The notes under the pieces: generated by a model
What the model saw: only the letters and a program-made list of their open reading frames with translations
Database searches by the model: none
What the model was told of the DNA's origin: nothing
Position numbers and translations under genes: made by a program
Shown: positions 11,823-23,707 of the stretch, piece after piece
Position numbering within the stretch: the stretch's first letter is position 1
Layout of the letters: each line of letters begins with the position of its first letter
Assembly: GCA_034440615.1 (NCBI GenBank)
Contig: JAOTOM010004740.1
Coordinates: 98,501-162,500 of the forward strand
DNA: 64,000 bases
DNA from: Ashinkailepas kermadecensis
Taxonomy: Eukaryota > Arthropoda > Thecostraca > Neolepadidae
Reading direction: 5' to 3'

Positions 11823-13340
11823 ATGAACCGGAATGTCTGAAATTGGGAAATTTTATATTTTAAAGTGATTTGCGTAGGTGTAATTTCAGCAGTACGAGGT
11901 GACTTGTCAAGGGATACCAAAATAATACATTCGAACAGGGTGGGGGAGCTCAGGTTGAAATCAGACGAATCAGAAACGATAGTGATAGATTAGGCCCCTC
12001 CACAGGATAATCCAGTCGATCACTAATTATTGTATTTAAAATGGTCCCCTTTGACAAAATAGTGGTCTAAATCGGAAAACTTACGTCCATGGAGCAAGGT
12101 CAACATTTCGGGGGAAACTTCCCACTCACAAACATACAAAACAATACCGGTGCCCCATATTAAATGGGAGGAACGATGTTTTAAAACGTATTTCTTCCTA
12201 CAAAGTTGTCTTCTGTGATTACAGCCTGCATGATTAAAGCTTCCCAGCTTCAGTACCTTCTCAACGACACAATTTCAATTTACAAAGCGGTACAGCACAG
12301 CGATAACCATGGGCGTGAAGGCGTGGAATTCGAAGGTTTTGCATTATTTATGCATTATCATTGTTACATTGTTGCATTGCCATTGATGCATTGTTGTTCA
12401 ATGCTTGTTCTTGCCGTGAATTTATTCGCGGAGGATTTATTATCTTAGCTTCTGTGCCAAGTGCCTTGCAGCCAGCACCAAATGTTATAAGAAAAGAAGA
12501 AATAAATCCCTAAGATGACGATCAGAAAACCAATTCAATTCACTTCTCGTTGTCGCATCCGCGAAATTGTCGTTAGAGGACTGTGAAATGATCGTTTAAG
12601 CTTGTTTATGAGATCAAGCTGGTGGGAATTACTAACAGTAGTGATGAACCTAGCTATATTCAGTTAAACTTGGTGGACATAGAAGTGGGTTGATCAATGG
12701 GATATCTTTCAGATATGCTCAGCACGAGCCCCACCAGCTCGCTACAATCCAGAGGCCAGTGGGAAGATTCTTCTCGTCGATAAAGCATAAAGATATTGGT
12801 TTGTTTTGGCACTGACGTATTTATCCACATTTGCTTATTTATACCCTGGTATGGCTTAGTTCTCAGCGAAAAAAATGATTCTTGCTATTGCGTTTTGCGT
12901 AAATGATGCACCATGCCAAGAACAAACAAGACATCAATATGAAATCATGTTCCCATTCGGGAACCATGCTAAGAGATTAAAAAGCAATAGGAGGCCCTAA
13001 CACAGGACCTACTGGAACAGTGTAATTTGCCAAATATTTCCCAGAATAGAACAGGTGCCAAGGAAAAAAGCAGTGCTAAAGAAATGTCTTGGACGTTACT
13101 TTATGGAATTATACAAATCAAACGAAAACTGAAGACAGAATCTAGTTCATATAATTCATAAAGATAACTTAAAAAAAGTCTACCTTGCCATAGAGGATGT
13201 CTTTGTTGATGATATATGGCAACACAGAAAGGTATGATGTGCCTGAATGAATGTTTTTTTTTCTTCTTTTTTGTGATGGATTATTTTGTTAGGTTCGTAT
13301 TCACCCATGCATATTCTGTTTAATAATTTTTTTTTTTTTT
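11823..13340. other. AT-rich inner part of the large element, no ORF
   Basis: There is no frame above about 80 codons and no transposase motif. The segment 11965-12070 resembles 15040-15135 in the next element (AAACGAT..., GGCCCCT.CACAGGA, CCCCTTTG.CAAAATAGTGGT), so the two elements share interior sequence. Confidence 0.5.
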
Positions 13341-13432
13341 AAACAGTGGAGGCCCCCTTTTGGGGAACAGGAGGCCCCCTATGAACATTGCCCCCCCTGG
13401 AAGAATTTCGTGGCGACGCCACTGGCTCTACC

Positions 13433-14025
13433 ACAAAAAAAATTGACAAATAAACGTAACTTTAAAATATGCAGTTTCAGGTAATGCATCGACTACATTG
13501 TACGCGAAAAGATCATACGACCAAACAATTAGTGATTCGTCGGAGTGCCAGTTATGTTCACACATCGATACCATCACACATTGCATAGCGAAATGCAGAA
13601 TTGTCGTAGTTTTAGAATGCACTGATGCACAATTTGTTTGAAAAACGGAACGAGTCCGAATATATGCATAGAGTGCATACTGTTCGGATGCATAGGTTCA
13701 ACAGACATTATCCACTTCGTGCTATTGCTCGCGAAGCAGTACATAAAAGGTAGGGAAATACAGAGAAATGGAAGTATCACTGCTGGAATTAAATGGAAGG
13801 ATCAGGAAGACGCATGAAGTTGAAAAATGCACTGCAATTAAGAACGAATCCATGGAAAAACTCACGGATAGGTGGCAACCACTTGTGCAAGATGTACAAT
13901 GAGATACAAGTCTATTCACCTGCATCTGTGATGGTATGCGGAAGTAAAGCCACCGTGCAATACGGGCAGAGGTAAAAAAAAGAAAAGCTTGCGTCATCTT
14001 TAGCGAGGGAAAAATTCCCCTCAAT
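13433..14025. other. Non-coding interval between two hAT-type elements
   Basis: No gene or repeat recognised. Confidence 0.5.
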
Positions 14026-14568
14026 CTCTCATTCACTGGCGGATCCAGGGGGGCCATTCCGGCCATGCTCCCCCCAAGCGCTTCAAAGGGGGGGCCATAG
14101 TGTCTTTCCCCCCCCCCCCAAAAAAACCAACAGAAGTAAACTGAATTAAAATGCAGTAACCTTTGCTGAGGTTAAAAAATAGCGTTCCGGGTGAAATAAT
14201 CTCCAATTTTACAGGTATTTTGTTATAATTTTTTGGAAGCACAATATGGTAGCATAGTAGATTCTGACACAGAGGGTTCTATGCTGTTGAAGTTCTGCTT
14301 ACAGCAAGAGTTAGTTAGTTATTGTGGTTTAGGGGCGCATCGACTGCATAGGTCATTTCGCGCCCAGCTTACAGCAAGAGATGACGAAATCAGCAGTTTC
14401 ATTATTCCTTCGTCAGATAGGTTCATGAAGTTTGCTTAGCCAGTAACGGGCAAGCGGACCCAGTGAGCCAGATTTCGAAAGCGGAATTTGAACAGGATGT
14501 TTTGTGCGAATGACCAGTTGAGCCCAGTTGAGCAGCATGTTTCGTATGTTGGTGTTGGGGTTGCTAAG

Positions 14569-14621
14569 ATGAAGAGACAGACTACATTGACTGATTTGTT
14601 CAAGAAGAATAGCAAGAGGAG
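14569..14621 (+). pseudogene. Possible first-exon remnant of a hAT transposase
   Basis: The frame starting at the ATG reads MKRQTTLTDLFKKNSKR. Lys-rich starts ending in a short (T/I)xxxLF or IxxYF motif are common at the N-terminus of hAT/ZMYM-type transposases. A good donor (GTATGT) follows directly at 14622. The frame is also open upstream to 14488. The motif is short, so this is tentative. Confidence 0.4.
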
Positions 14622-14632
14622 GTATGTATTTA

Positions 14633-14947
14633 CACTGGCGGATCCAGGGAGAGGCCATTCCGGCCATGCCCCCCCCCCCCCCCCCCCCCCCCGAAGCGCT
14701 TGAAAGGGGGCCATAGTGTCTTTTAGCCCCTCGAAACCAACAGAAGTCAACTAAATTAAAATGCAGTAACCTTTGCCGAGGTTAAAAAATAGCGTCTGGA
14801 GGAAAGAATCTCCAATTAAAAAAATAAAAAATAATAATAATTGTTTGGAAGCAAGTATGGTAGCTTAGTAGATTCTAACACACATCGAGGGTTCCATGCT
14901 CTAAGTTCTGCTTACAGCAAGAGTTGACCAAATCGGATCCGCCAGTG
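14633..14947. mobile_element. Nested 315-bp MITE of the same family
   Basis: It starts CACTGGCGGATCC and ends GGATCCGCCAGTG, a perfect 13-bp inverted repeat. Its first half matches the left part of the host element (GGCCATTCCGGCCATG, AAATGCAGTAACCTTTG, TGCTTACAGCAAGAGTT). Flanking octamers TGTATTTA and TGTACACG agree at only four positions, so the target duplication is decayed or the copy arose by rearrangement. Confidence 0.7.
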
Positions 14948-15670
14948 TGTACACGTGCATGAACGTTGACGTGGTACAAGACGTTGAACGAGAACGTGAA
15001 CGTTTTGGTAAACAAGAACAAAAATCCGGTAACATAGAAACGATGGAGGTAGGCTGGGGCCCCTACACAGGAAATTATGTTGTCAAATTTTTTTACTTCT
15101 TCAAATGGGCCCCTTTGCCAAATAGTGGTGCTTTTAACGGTGCCCCGAAATCCGGTGCTTTTAACCAAAAATAGCGGATGAAGGCGCACCCTCCAAATCC
15201 GTTCGACCCCTCCCCTGATATAATTCCTAGTTACGCCACTGGGGGAGGGGGAGGGGAGGGGCTGACGCCGAAAACCGAAAGTTGGCCCCCCCCCAAACCG
15301 GTGGGCTAGATCCGCCAGTGCTCTCATTCGAGAGCCAAAAATGTTTTATCCCAAACCCTTTTCACTGCAGCTTATGGCCAGTCAAGCTAGCTCAAATGTG
15401 GTAAATGTCAAAATCAGTTTATTTTCTCATCTATGTTCATTTATGTAAAATATATCTTTAGTCAAAAATCTCCTGATTGCATCTGGCGGAGAAGTTTACG
15501 CATAGAGGAGAGATGTCAAGAAATCCACTCAATCAGTTTTTATATCTAATAAGGCAGTTTGACTTTGAGTCAGAGGATGCGAGCATGCACGGAGGGGAAC
15601 ATGTAACCGGATTAATTATAATGTAGCTTTCATACACCTCACTAACTTCGCTGCCGTTTCCACCGCACGG

Positions 15671-15905
15671 TACGACACGGCCCAGAGTCCCTGCCAACAG
15701 CACTCGTCACGGACAACAGTGGCACTGGCCACGCCGGTCCGTTCACCTTGGCAGTCAGCGGCAACAGACGGCGTGTCACGACACGACACGACACGGCCCA
15801 GAGTCCCTGCCAACAGCACTCGTCACGGACAGCAGCAGCACTGTTCGCGCCGGTCCGGTCACCTTGGCAGTCGGCGGCAACAGACGGCGCGGCCGCCACG
15901 GGCAG
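15671..15905. repeat. 116-bp tandem duplication
   Basis: CGGCCCAGAGTCCCTGCCAA occurs at 15678 and 15794, followed in both copies by ACAGCACTCGTCACGGACA and ending in GGCAACAGACGGCG. Two diverged copies. No coding sense found. Confidence 0.85.
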
Positions 15906-18900
15906 CCACTTTTATCGCATCACGTGACTGCCGGTCACGTGGTCAGAATTTCCAGACGAGCTCGTGCCTGGCGGGCACGCTGGCGCCCAAACAGCGACTC
16001 CTCGCTCGCCGGGCTCTCCGGGCTTGCTCTATCAGGACTGTCAGACAGTTTTCCCCACCAGCTTAGGGGATGTCCGAGTCGCCGGAAGCTGTGCCCACCA
16101 TGACGAAACTGATGAAGTGATGTAATCAGTCTCTCGAAGGCCTCTCGAGGAAATGGGGAGAGGAAACATCGCTTCAAGTTGTCAGCACATTGGAGCTTGG
16201 CCTTGCTATACCGAGAGGATCAAGCTAAATCATGGACACGACACAGCGTGCTGATGAAACTAGCATAGAGCACCCAGCAGCCCACTTATTTGATGAATTC
16301 CAATGCATATGTATTGGCTAAGCTCAGTTTATGTGCTTCATTTCAGCGATATAAAAATACATCACTGGAGATTGCACTGGAACCCTAAATTACCTACCAC
16401 ACTGATGTAGCCAGTCTAAAAGTGTCATACAACAGGCGGTTAACACGTAAGACGTCCTTGCAACTATGCTGGAATCTGATGGTTGCTAAAATTGCTGTTC
16501 CCATTTCCTGACCGCCGGCATTGTTCGCTTGCTCTTCAGCAGGTTCGAACCAGGCATGATTAACGGGATGCATATAAAGAAACCGTGGTCGGTGTAGCAT
16601 CCTGGAATTTTATGTAGAACAAACCTAAAGGTGGATAGTTTCTGGATGAGACTCAATTTCTACATACTAAATGTGGGAAGTTGGGTAGATCTGGATACAG
16701 TTACCCTTATTACAATCAAACAACATGTTTTCACGCTGGAAAAAAGACTGCATTGAGAGAACATTATATTAGTAACACCAATTGCTTGAACTACTACCTG
16801 GTCGCAACAACCGCTTGTACATAGTGCCACCGCTCTTATATAATGCCGCCGCCCGTACGGCTCGTATGGCGCGGGGAGTTAGGTGGATGAGTACAATCAT
16901 CCCAAAGTCCTCAAAGCCCTGTATAAAAATGTAAGCTTCCCGTCTTTGGACACATCCAAGAACACCACATATCTCCAGAGATGCCAGGCTTTGAGCTAAA
17001 TATACAAATATTTAGTAATGCAGTAGTCATTTCAGTGATGATATCGCTACTTCACCTAAGTTGATAGAAGACGCGGAGTTCGGGAATCACATCCCATAAA
17101 GGATGGCCAGTATGAAATGAGAAAATTCAGTCTCTTCCACGCGATCAATTTTCCTTGCATGAGAACGAAATTAGCTTCACACGTCGGACCCACATGTCGG
17201 GCCCACATGTCGTGCACACACGTTGGGCTCACATGTGCTGACATTATGCTTAGTTCCTAGGCACCCAATGGATATGAGACATGTTTCCCCGGTGGATGGC
17301 CGACGCTAGCGCCCTGGCAGTCCCCTCATGCTCCACGACACACCAGGATCAACTTCGCCGATTGCTTGCCAGATCAGAGTGGGATCACAGCCAGATCATT
17401 GCGGGGTGGGATCACAGTCAGAGGTACAGCCGGTACCGCTGCCTGCTCCAGCAGGTCCACGGTCTGGCGGGCGTAATGGGCACTGGCGAGATCTGACCAA
17501 AATAGGGCAAGCAGATTCGAATACTTGGCACCCAAAAATAGTATCAGAGCTTGGCGCAAGCACATTTCTTCGTACTATGCACCGCTTACATTGCCTGTCC
17601 CGGGAAAATTACCAGTTGTGTTACCTCGCGGGCTAATGGCTACTCACACCAGCAACATTCCTGGGCTCGTGCCTTCCGGCATGCTCCGGACCATGGGAAG
17701 GCCATCATCACCAGCAAGCGCATATAAACTGGCGTTTAAAGGCATCTAGCTACCGCTGTATGTCCTAGGATTATTCATCCATCACTAGTCCAGTGGATAG
17801 AAGTGCAACGCAGTCGATATGTTGTCCTAACCCGAGCATGTTCATCTGCTACTGTTGGTCTTTCATCAGTGTCCTGTAATGAACTAGCCTCCCGAAGGGT
17901 AAAAAGAAACATACGCTTTTGATATTCCAAATTGTCTGGTCAACAACTTCTGGGAGTTGCCAAGCTTTTCTTGGGCGGCAAGGACCAGTTTCCTCCGCAG
18001 GTAATGCCAAGCTTTCCTTAGGAGGCTTCTGGGATTGCAGCAAATTCTTCTACTACGGTCAGTGTATTTTTAGTTATTTGCTGAAGACACATCACTGTTC
18101 AGAGCATCGACCTGGATCATTAGACGCTCAAAATGCATTGCAAGAAGACCTCAGTCAACACGATATAAAAATTTGGTGAAGACTGGGCAATAGTACAATT
18201 AGATGTTTCTAAAAACATGCATGCAAATATTTGCTACCAAAATGCTGCAGTGCTTTCTCAAACTTATGTTTAACGGAGAACTTATACTCAAGGACACAGT
18301 TGCAAAAACTCTTTCGACTTTCATTGTCGGCAGACCTCAGGTTCCATAATCACACAAACAAAATGATCTTTTCAATTAACAAAGCAACGAGCCCAATCTC
18401 CCATAGCAAAGTTTTCATTTCGATAAATATTTGCGCCATGTACACTACATACGTCTGGATGGTCTTAACTACTGCGACTATGGTGCTCTCCTCACAGCTT
18501 CTGACTCGCAAAGGCTTGAAAACATGCAAAATAGCCAGATTGTCCACCAGAGCACTGTTTAGAACACCAACTGAAGGACCACTAAATTACGTGGGATGGA
18601 ACACACTCAAAATAAGGACATATGCATAAACTGGCATTTTTCCATACATCAGTGCACCAAGGCGAAAACATGCCAAAATAAATCAGATGTAGTGAACTGC
18701 AATTAAGTTCATACAACTAGAAGACAGCTACGAAACACTACTAGTATAATTTTTCTAACCGCACATCTCTATCAAACGTCCTTCCTGCCAAACACTAGTT
18801 GGCTTTGGAATACGTTATCGAACCATATCCGATCCATTCTGGACATCTTGCCTTGAAAAGAGCCCCAGCAGGGCATCTTGGCATCGGACGTCTACCTAGG

Positions 18901-19790
18901 TAGTACTCTTTGGGCCATATCGAGAAAAAAACGCCATCCACACTGGACTAAGACTAGGAATTACCGAGCTTAATTGCACGCAATTTGCAATCCTGAATCC
19001 AAAACCACAAACTACAAATTGCGCATGCGTAGATCTAATGAAAATACCACTCATTTCATCTTCTATTGTTTACTACGTGTATGTGCGCATTCGAGAGATC
19101 AACTCTGTGATTTGAGCGGATCCATGCAACTTCAAGAACATGTTGCGACCCGCAAAATTTAATGTTCCTGTCTTTGGAACTGGAATTCATGCGCACGAAG
19201 AGAGGCTGGCACATATTTGTCAGCTGTTCCCGTCTAAAACAAAGAGTTTTTGCTACTTTGCGCTGGATCTGTCCACTGTTGGTATGTACACCTGGTGGAC
19301 ATAGCTACACTTGTGGTGGAGGAAGTGGGCGTACACCGGCTGCGGCGACAGACATGTTCATGGCGTAGGAATGACGTCGACGAATGGCATGGCATGTGAA
19401 TCATTTATTAATCAAAGATAGAGAAAGGCAGCGAGGTTTGACCTGAAGCTTTTATGCCACCCACGTATGATGGAGTGTGTAAACAATTATTAAATACATG
19501 ATTGACCGATTGTTTTTAGATGCCATTCCCACAGAATATCTATCGCGAGAAATGGCAATCCCATCAGGTGGGACAACTGGTGAAATATGATATGCTGAAA
19601 TAGTAGCCTGGGTTAAATCATTTCTGGGCACCAACTGGCTTTTCTTTTTGGAAGCCACGTATCCAGACGAAGTCATTACCCACTGCCACAATGGCCCAGC
19701 CTGAGTGTCAAATAGTTTAGTTCGAAAAAAGACTGCCATTGCCGTGTGGGTGCCCAATGTTTGCTTTTCAGTCGCGCATCATGCTGAGCG
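15906..19790. other. 3.9-kb non-coding interval
   Basis: No ORF above about 130 codons and none recognisable. No inverted ends, tandem arrays or tRNA-like folds stood out. It could be intronic or intergenic. Confidence 0.5.
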
Positions 19791-19799
19791 GCAAATGGT

Positions 19800-20815
19800 C
19801 ATTGGACACTGCCAGACGGCAAGCGTCGGCTTCCCCCATGGCAGCACGGTACCGCTACGTCCTGTGACGAGGTAGCCTCTTGTCGGGTGGGACAGCAAGC
19901 GTCGGCTTCCCCCGTGGCAGCATGGTACCGCTACGTCCTGTGACGAGGTAGCCTCTTGTCGGGTGGGACAGCAAGCGTCGGCTTCCCCCATGGCAGCACG
20001 GTACCGCTACGTCCTGTGACGAGGTAGCCTCTTGTCGGGTGGGACAGCAAGCGTCGGCTTCCCCCGTGGCAGCACGGTACCGCTACGTCCTGTGACGAGG
20101 TAGCCTCTTGTCGGGTGGGACAGCAAGCGTCGGCTTCCCCATGGCAGCACGGTACCGCTACGTCCTGTGACGAGGTAGCCTCTTGTCGGGTGGGACAGCA
20201 AGCGACGGCTTCCCCCATGGCAGCACGATACCGCTACGTCCTGTGCCGAGGTAGCCTCTTGTTGGGTGGGACAGCAAGCGTCGGCTTCCCCGTGGCAGCA
20301 CGGTACCGCTACGTCCTGTGACGAGGTAGCCTCTTGTCGGGTGGGACAGCAAGCGTCGGCTTCCCCGTGGCAGCACGGTGCCGCTACGTCCTGTGCCGAG
20401 GTAGCCTCTTGTCGGGTGGGACAGCAAGCGTCGGCTTCCCCCGTGGCAGCACGGTGCCGCTACGTCCTGTGCCGAGGTAGTCTCTTGTCGGGTGGGACAG
20501 CAAGCGTCGGCTTCCCTCGTGGCAGCACGGTACCGCTACGTCCTGTGACGAGGTAGCCTCTTGTCGGGTGGGACAGCAAGCGTCGGCTTCCCTCGTGGCA
20601 GCACGGTACCGCTACGTCCTGTGACGAGGTAGCCTCTTGTCGGGTGGGACAGCAAGCGTCGGCTTCCCTCGTGGCAGCACGGTACCGCTACGTCCTGTGC
20701 CGAGGTAGCCTCTTGTCGGGTGGGACAGCAAGCGTCACAGGTTCTGTGTCGCACACAGGTTCTGCTATGTACTGTGCCGAGGTAGCCTCTTGTCGGGTGG
20801 CGGACAATGCCGGGC
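19800..20815. repeat. 76-bp minisatellite, about 13 copies
   Basis: TGTCGGGTGGGACAGCAAGC recurs at 19881, 19957 and onward with a 75-76 bp period. Copies are nearly identical apart from CCCCC/CCC length and GACGAGG/GCCGAGG. The last unit is partly replaced by a CACAGGTTCTG duplication. The short ORFs on both strands are repeat artefacts. Confidence 0.95.
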
Positions 20816-20882
20816 TTGCAATAGCGACAGCCCAGTAGTGACCATGTGATCACGTGACGGGCAGAGACCAGAACAAGCTCCG

Positions 20883-21655
20883 TGAGCGTCCTCCGTGTCG
20901 GCAGATCATGGTTTGTACACCTGCAGCGCAGTAGACTGTCTCGTGTCAGTCGTCCTCCGTGTCAGCAGATCATGGTTTGTACACCTGCAGCGCAGTAGAC
21001 TGTCTCGTGTCAGTCGTCCTCAGTGTCAGCAGATCATGGTTTGTACACCTGCAGCGCAGTAGACTGTCTCGTGTCAGTCGTCCTCAGTGTCTGCAGATCA
21101 TGGTTTGTACACCTGCAGCGCAGTAGACTGTCTCGTGTCAGTCGTCCTCAGTGTCAGCAGATCATGGTTTGTACACCTGCAGCGCAGTAGACTGTCTCGT
21201 GTCAGTCGTCCTCCGTGTCAGCAGATCATGGTTTGTACACCTGCAGCGCAGTAGACTGTCTCGTGTCAGTCGTCCTCAGTGTCAGCAGATCATGGTTTGT
21301 ACACCTGCAGCGCAGTAGACTGTCTCGTGTCAGTCGTCCTCAGTGTCAGCAGATCATGGTTTGTACACCTGCAGCGCAGTAGACTGTCTCGTGTCAGTCG
21401 TCCTCAGTGTCTGCAGATCATGGTTTGTACACCTGCAGCGCAGTAGACTGTCTCGTGTCAGTCGTCCTCCGTGTCAGCAGATCATGGTTTGTACACCTGC
21501 AGCGCAGTAGACTGTCTCGTGTCAGTCGTCCTCCGTGTCAGCAGATCATGGTTTGTACACCTGCAGCGCAGTAGACTGTCTCGTGTCAGTCGTCCTCAGT
21601 GTCAGCAGATCATGGTTTGTACACCTGCAGCGCAGTAGACTGTCTCGTGTCAGTT
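20883..21655. repeat. 64-bp minisatellite, about 12 copies
   Basis: CGTCCTCCGTGTC recurs at 20887 and 20951 and then every 64 bp; copies also share GCAGATCATGGTTTGTACAC. Variation is limited to CCGTGTC/CAGTGTC and TCAGCAG/TCTGCAG. It starts about 70 bp after the 76-bp array but shares no unit sequence with it. Confidence 0.95.
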
Positions 21656-21960
21656 GCAGTCCGCCGACGATGGAAATTTTCCTGACGTCACTAACGTACC
21701 CTGCAGGATCCGGGTGTTCGACCCGGCAAGCAGCGAAAGTGAGGCTCTTCATTGGAGGGCGGTTCACAGCATGCCATTTGTATGCTATGCATCAATTGCT
21801 CGTCAACCATGGGTGGAGAATCCACCCCCGCCACCCCCGCCATGGCGGGGCTCCGCTCGGGCAACCCCCGCATTGCGGGGGTTGGCCCGGCGGGGGGCCC
21901 ACGAAGGGGGCCCGCCGCGCCGAACGGTGCACCAGGCACCTCTGTGGTCCTGTGCGGGTC
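21656..21960. other. GC-rich palindromes bridging two minisatellites
   Basis: Three short inverted repeats sit close together: GGGTGGAGAATCCACCC near 21810, CCCCCGCCATGGCGGGG near 21834 and CAACCCCCGCATTGCGGGGGTTG near 21859. No coding sense was found. Confidence 0.6.
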
Positions 21961-23297
21961 GGCCCGCTAGAGAGGGTGGCCCCTTGTGCAGGTGGGCACC
22001 CTGGAAAGGGTGGGCCCCCTGGAGTGGGTGGGCCCCCTGGAGAGGGTGGGCCTCCTGGAGAGGGTGGGGTCTGGATAGAGTGGACCCTGGAGAGATTGGG
22101 CCCTTTGAGAGGGTGGGCGTCCTGGATAGGGTGGGCCCCCTGGAGAGGGTGGGCCCCTGGAGAGGGTAGGCCCCCTTGAGAGGGTAGGCCTGGGTAGACT
22201 GGACACCGGAGAGTGGGCCCTTTGAAAGGGTGGGCCCCTGGATAGTGTGGATCCCTGGAGAGGGTGGGCCCTGTAGAGGGCGGGACCCCCTGGAGAGGGT
22301 GGGGCCTGGAGAGGGTGGGCCCCCTGAAAAAATGGGCCCTGGAGAGGATGCGCCCCCTAAAGAGGGTGAGGCCTGGATAGAGTGGACCCTGGAGAGAGTG
22401 GGCCCTTTGAGAGGGTAGGCCTCCTGGATAGGGTGGGCCCCCTGGAGAGAGTGGCCCCCTAGAGAGGGTGGGCCCTGGAGAGGGTGGGCCCCCTGGAGAG
22501 AGTGGGCCCCCTGGAGATGGTGGGCCGCCTGGACATGGTGGGCCCTGGAGAGGCTGGGCCACCTGGAGAGGGTGGGGCCTGGTTAGAGTGAACCCTGGAA
22601 AGAGTGGGCCCTTTGAAAGGATGGGCCTCCTGGATAGGGTGGTCCCCCTGGAGAGAGTGGGCCCCCTGGAGAGGGTGGGCCCTGGAGAGGGTGGGCCCTG
22701 GAGAGGGTGGGCCCCCTGGAGAGGGTAGGCCCTGGAGAGGGTGGGCCCTGGAGAGGGTGGGCCCCCTGGAGAGAATTGGCCCTGGAGAGAGTGGGCCCTT
22801 TGAGAGGGTGGGCCCCCTGGATAGGGGGCCCCTGGAGAGGTTGGGCCCTGGATAGGGTGGACCCTGGAGAAGGTGGACCCCCTGGAGAGGGTGGGCCCTG
22901 TTGAGGGTGGGCCCACTGGATAGGGTGGGGCCTGGTTAGATTGAACCCTGGAAAGAGTGGGCCCTTTGAAAGGATGGGCCTCCTGGATAGGATGGGCCTC
23001 CTGGATAGTGTGGGCCCCCTGGAGAGAGTGGACCCCTGGAGAGGGTGGGCTCCCTGGATCGGGCGGACCCCCTGGAGAGAGGGCCCCCGGAGACGGTGGG
23101 CTCTTTGAGAGGGGACTCTCTGGAGAGAGTGGGCCCTTTGAGAGGGTGGGCCCCCTGGATAGGGTGGGCCCCTGGAGAGAGTGGGCATCCTGGAGAGAGT
23201 GGGCCCTCTGGAAAGGACGGGTCCCCTGGAAATGGTGGGCCTCCGGGAAAGGCGGGCCCTGGAGAAGGTGGGCCCCTTGAGAAAGTGAGTCCCTAGA
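21961..23297. repeat. About 18-bp GGTGGGCCCCCTGGAGAG minisatellite, 1.3 kb
   Basis: The 18-bp unit alternates with one- or two-base shorter versions and longer composite units containing CCTGGATAGGGTGGG or CCCTTTGAGAGGGTGGG. A 516-codon minus-strand frame (23342-21792) is Pro/Gly/Ser-rich and looks collagen-like. That is what an 18-bp G/C repeat gives in any open frame, and indels move the frame, so I do not call a gene. Confidence 0.9.
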
Positions 23298-23636
23298 ATG
23301 GTTTGTACAATGTACATTGTATAATGTAGTGTTTGGGTACAAACGTACCTCCAGCCTACTACACTGTTGCCAATATTATTAAGGGCGACGCTTGGCGGCC
23401 ATTCTGTTGCCTGTCTTGGATATAGCGGCGTTTGCGAGTGTGAGAAATGTGGATCTGAACTACAAAATACATCGGTGTAGGGTTATTACCTGGAATTGGT
23501 CCGATTTACCTAGAAGCAGTGTCAAATTCCCCTTTTTGGACGTCATTTCACCACAGCGTAAAAAGTTGGGTAATCATTTAGCAGAAGTCACACATGGGAA
23601 ACGACTCCCCATCTAATGAAATTTATCCCGAAGTTT

Positions 23637-23707
23637 AGGGGGTTTAGGACTTTAGGTTAGGTTAGGTCAGTTTAGGTTTGGTTAGGATGGGTTAGGTTAG
23701 GTCAGGT
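23637..23707 (+). repeat. Degenerate TTAGG-like tract
   Basis: The stretch reads as repeated TTAGG words with variants (TTTAGG, GTCAG, TTTGG, ATGGG). TTAGG is the usual arthropod telomere repeat. The tract is short and imperfect, so it may be an interstitial relic or chance. Confidence 0.45.

Larger units (their letters stand above)
7557..13424. mobile_element. 5.87-kb hAT-type non-autonomous element filled with minisatellite
   Basis: The ends form inverted repeats: the left starts CAAGGGCGTCGCCAC and the right end, reverse-complemented, starts CAGTGGCGTCGCCAC (13 of 15 match). The octamer GCTCTACC occurs immediately outside both ends (7549-7556 and 13425-13432), a perfect 8-bp target-site duplication as expected for hAT transposition. 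G/C-rich subterminal stretches with GGAGGCCCC follow on both sides. No transposase frame is visible. The interior is a 21-bp minisatellite that decays into irregular sequence (to about 11.7 kb), then 1.5 kb of AT-rich sequence. It must have been moved by a transposase made elsewhere. The assignment to hAT rests on end sequence and duplication length only. Confidence 0.85.
14034..15320. mobile_element. 1.29-kb hAT-type element with perfect 8-bp target duplication
   Basis: The left end is CACTGGCGGATCCAG and the reverse complement of the right end is CACTGGCGGATCTAG (14 of 15). CTCTCATT lies directly outside both ends (14026-14033 and 15321-15328), a perfect 8-bp duplication. The interior holds a trace of a transposase first exon (about 14569-14621) and a second, related element inserted 11 bp after it. 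Different terminal sequence sets it apart from the 7557-13424 element. Confidence 0.85.

Noticed and set aside
15906..19790. Candidate exons in small ORFs (for example 17281-17496 and 18231-18629)
   Set aside because: No known motif, no matching splice pairs and base composition like the surroundings.
19800..21655. CRISPR-like regular arrays
   Set aside because: Units are contiguous 76- and 64-bp repeats without unique spacers, in a clearly eukaryotic window.
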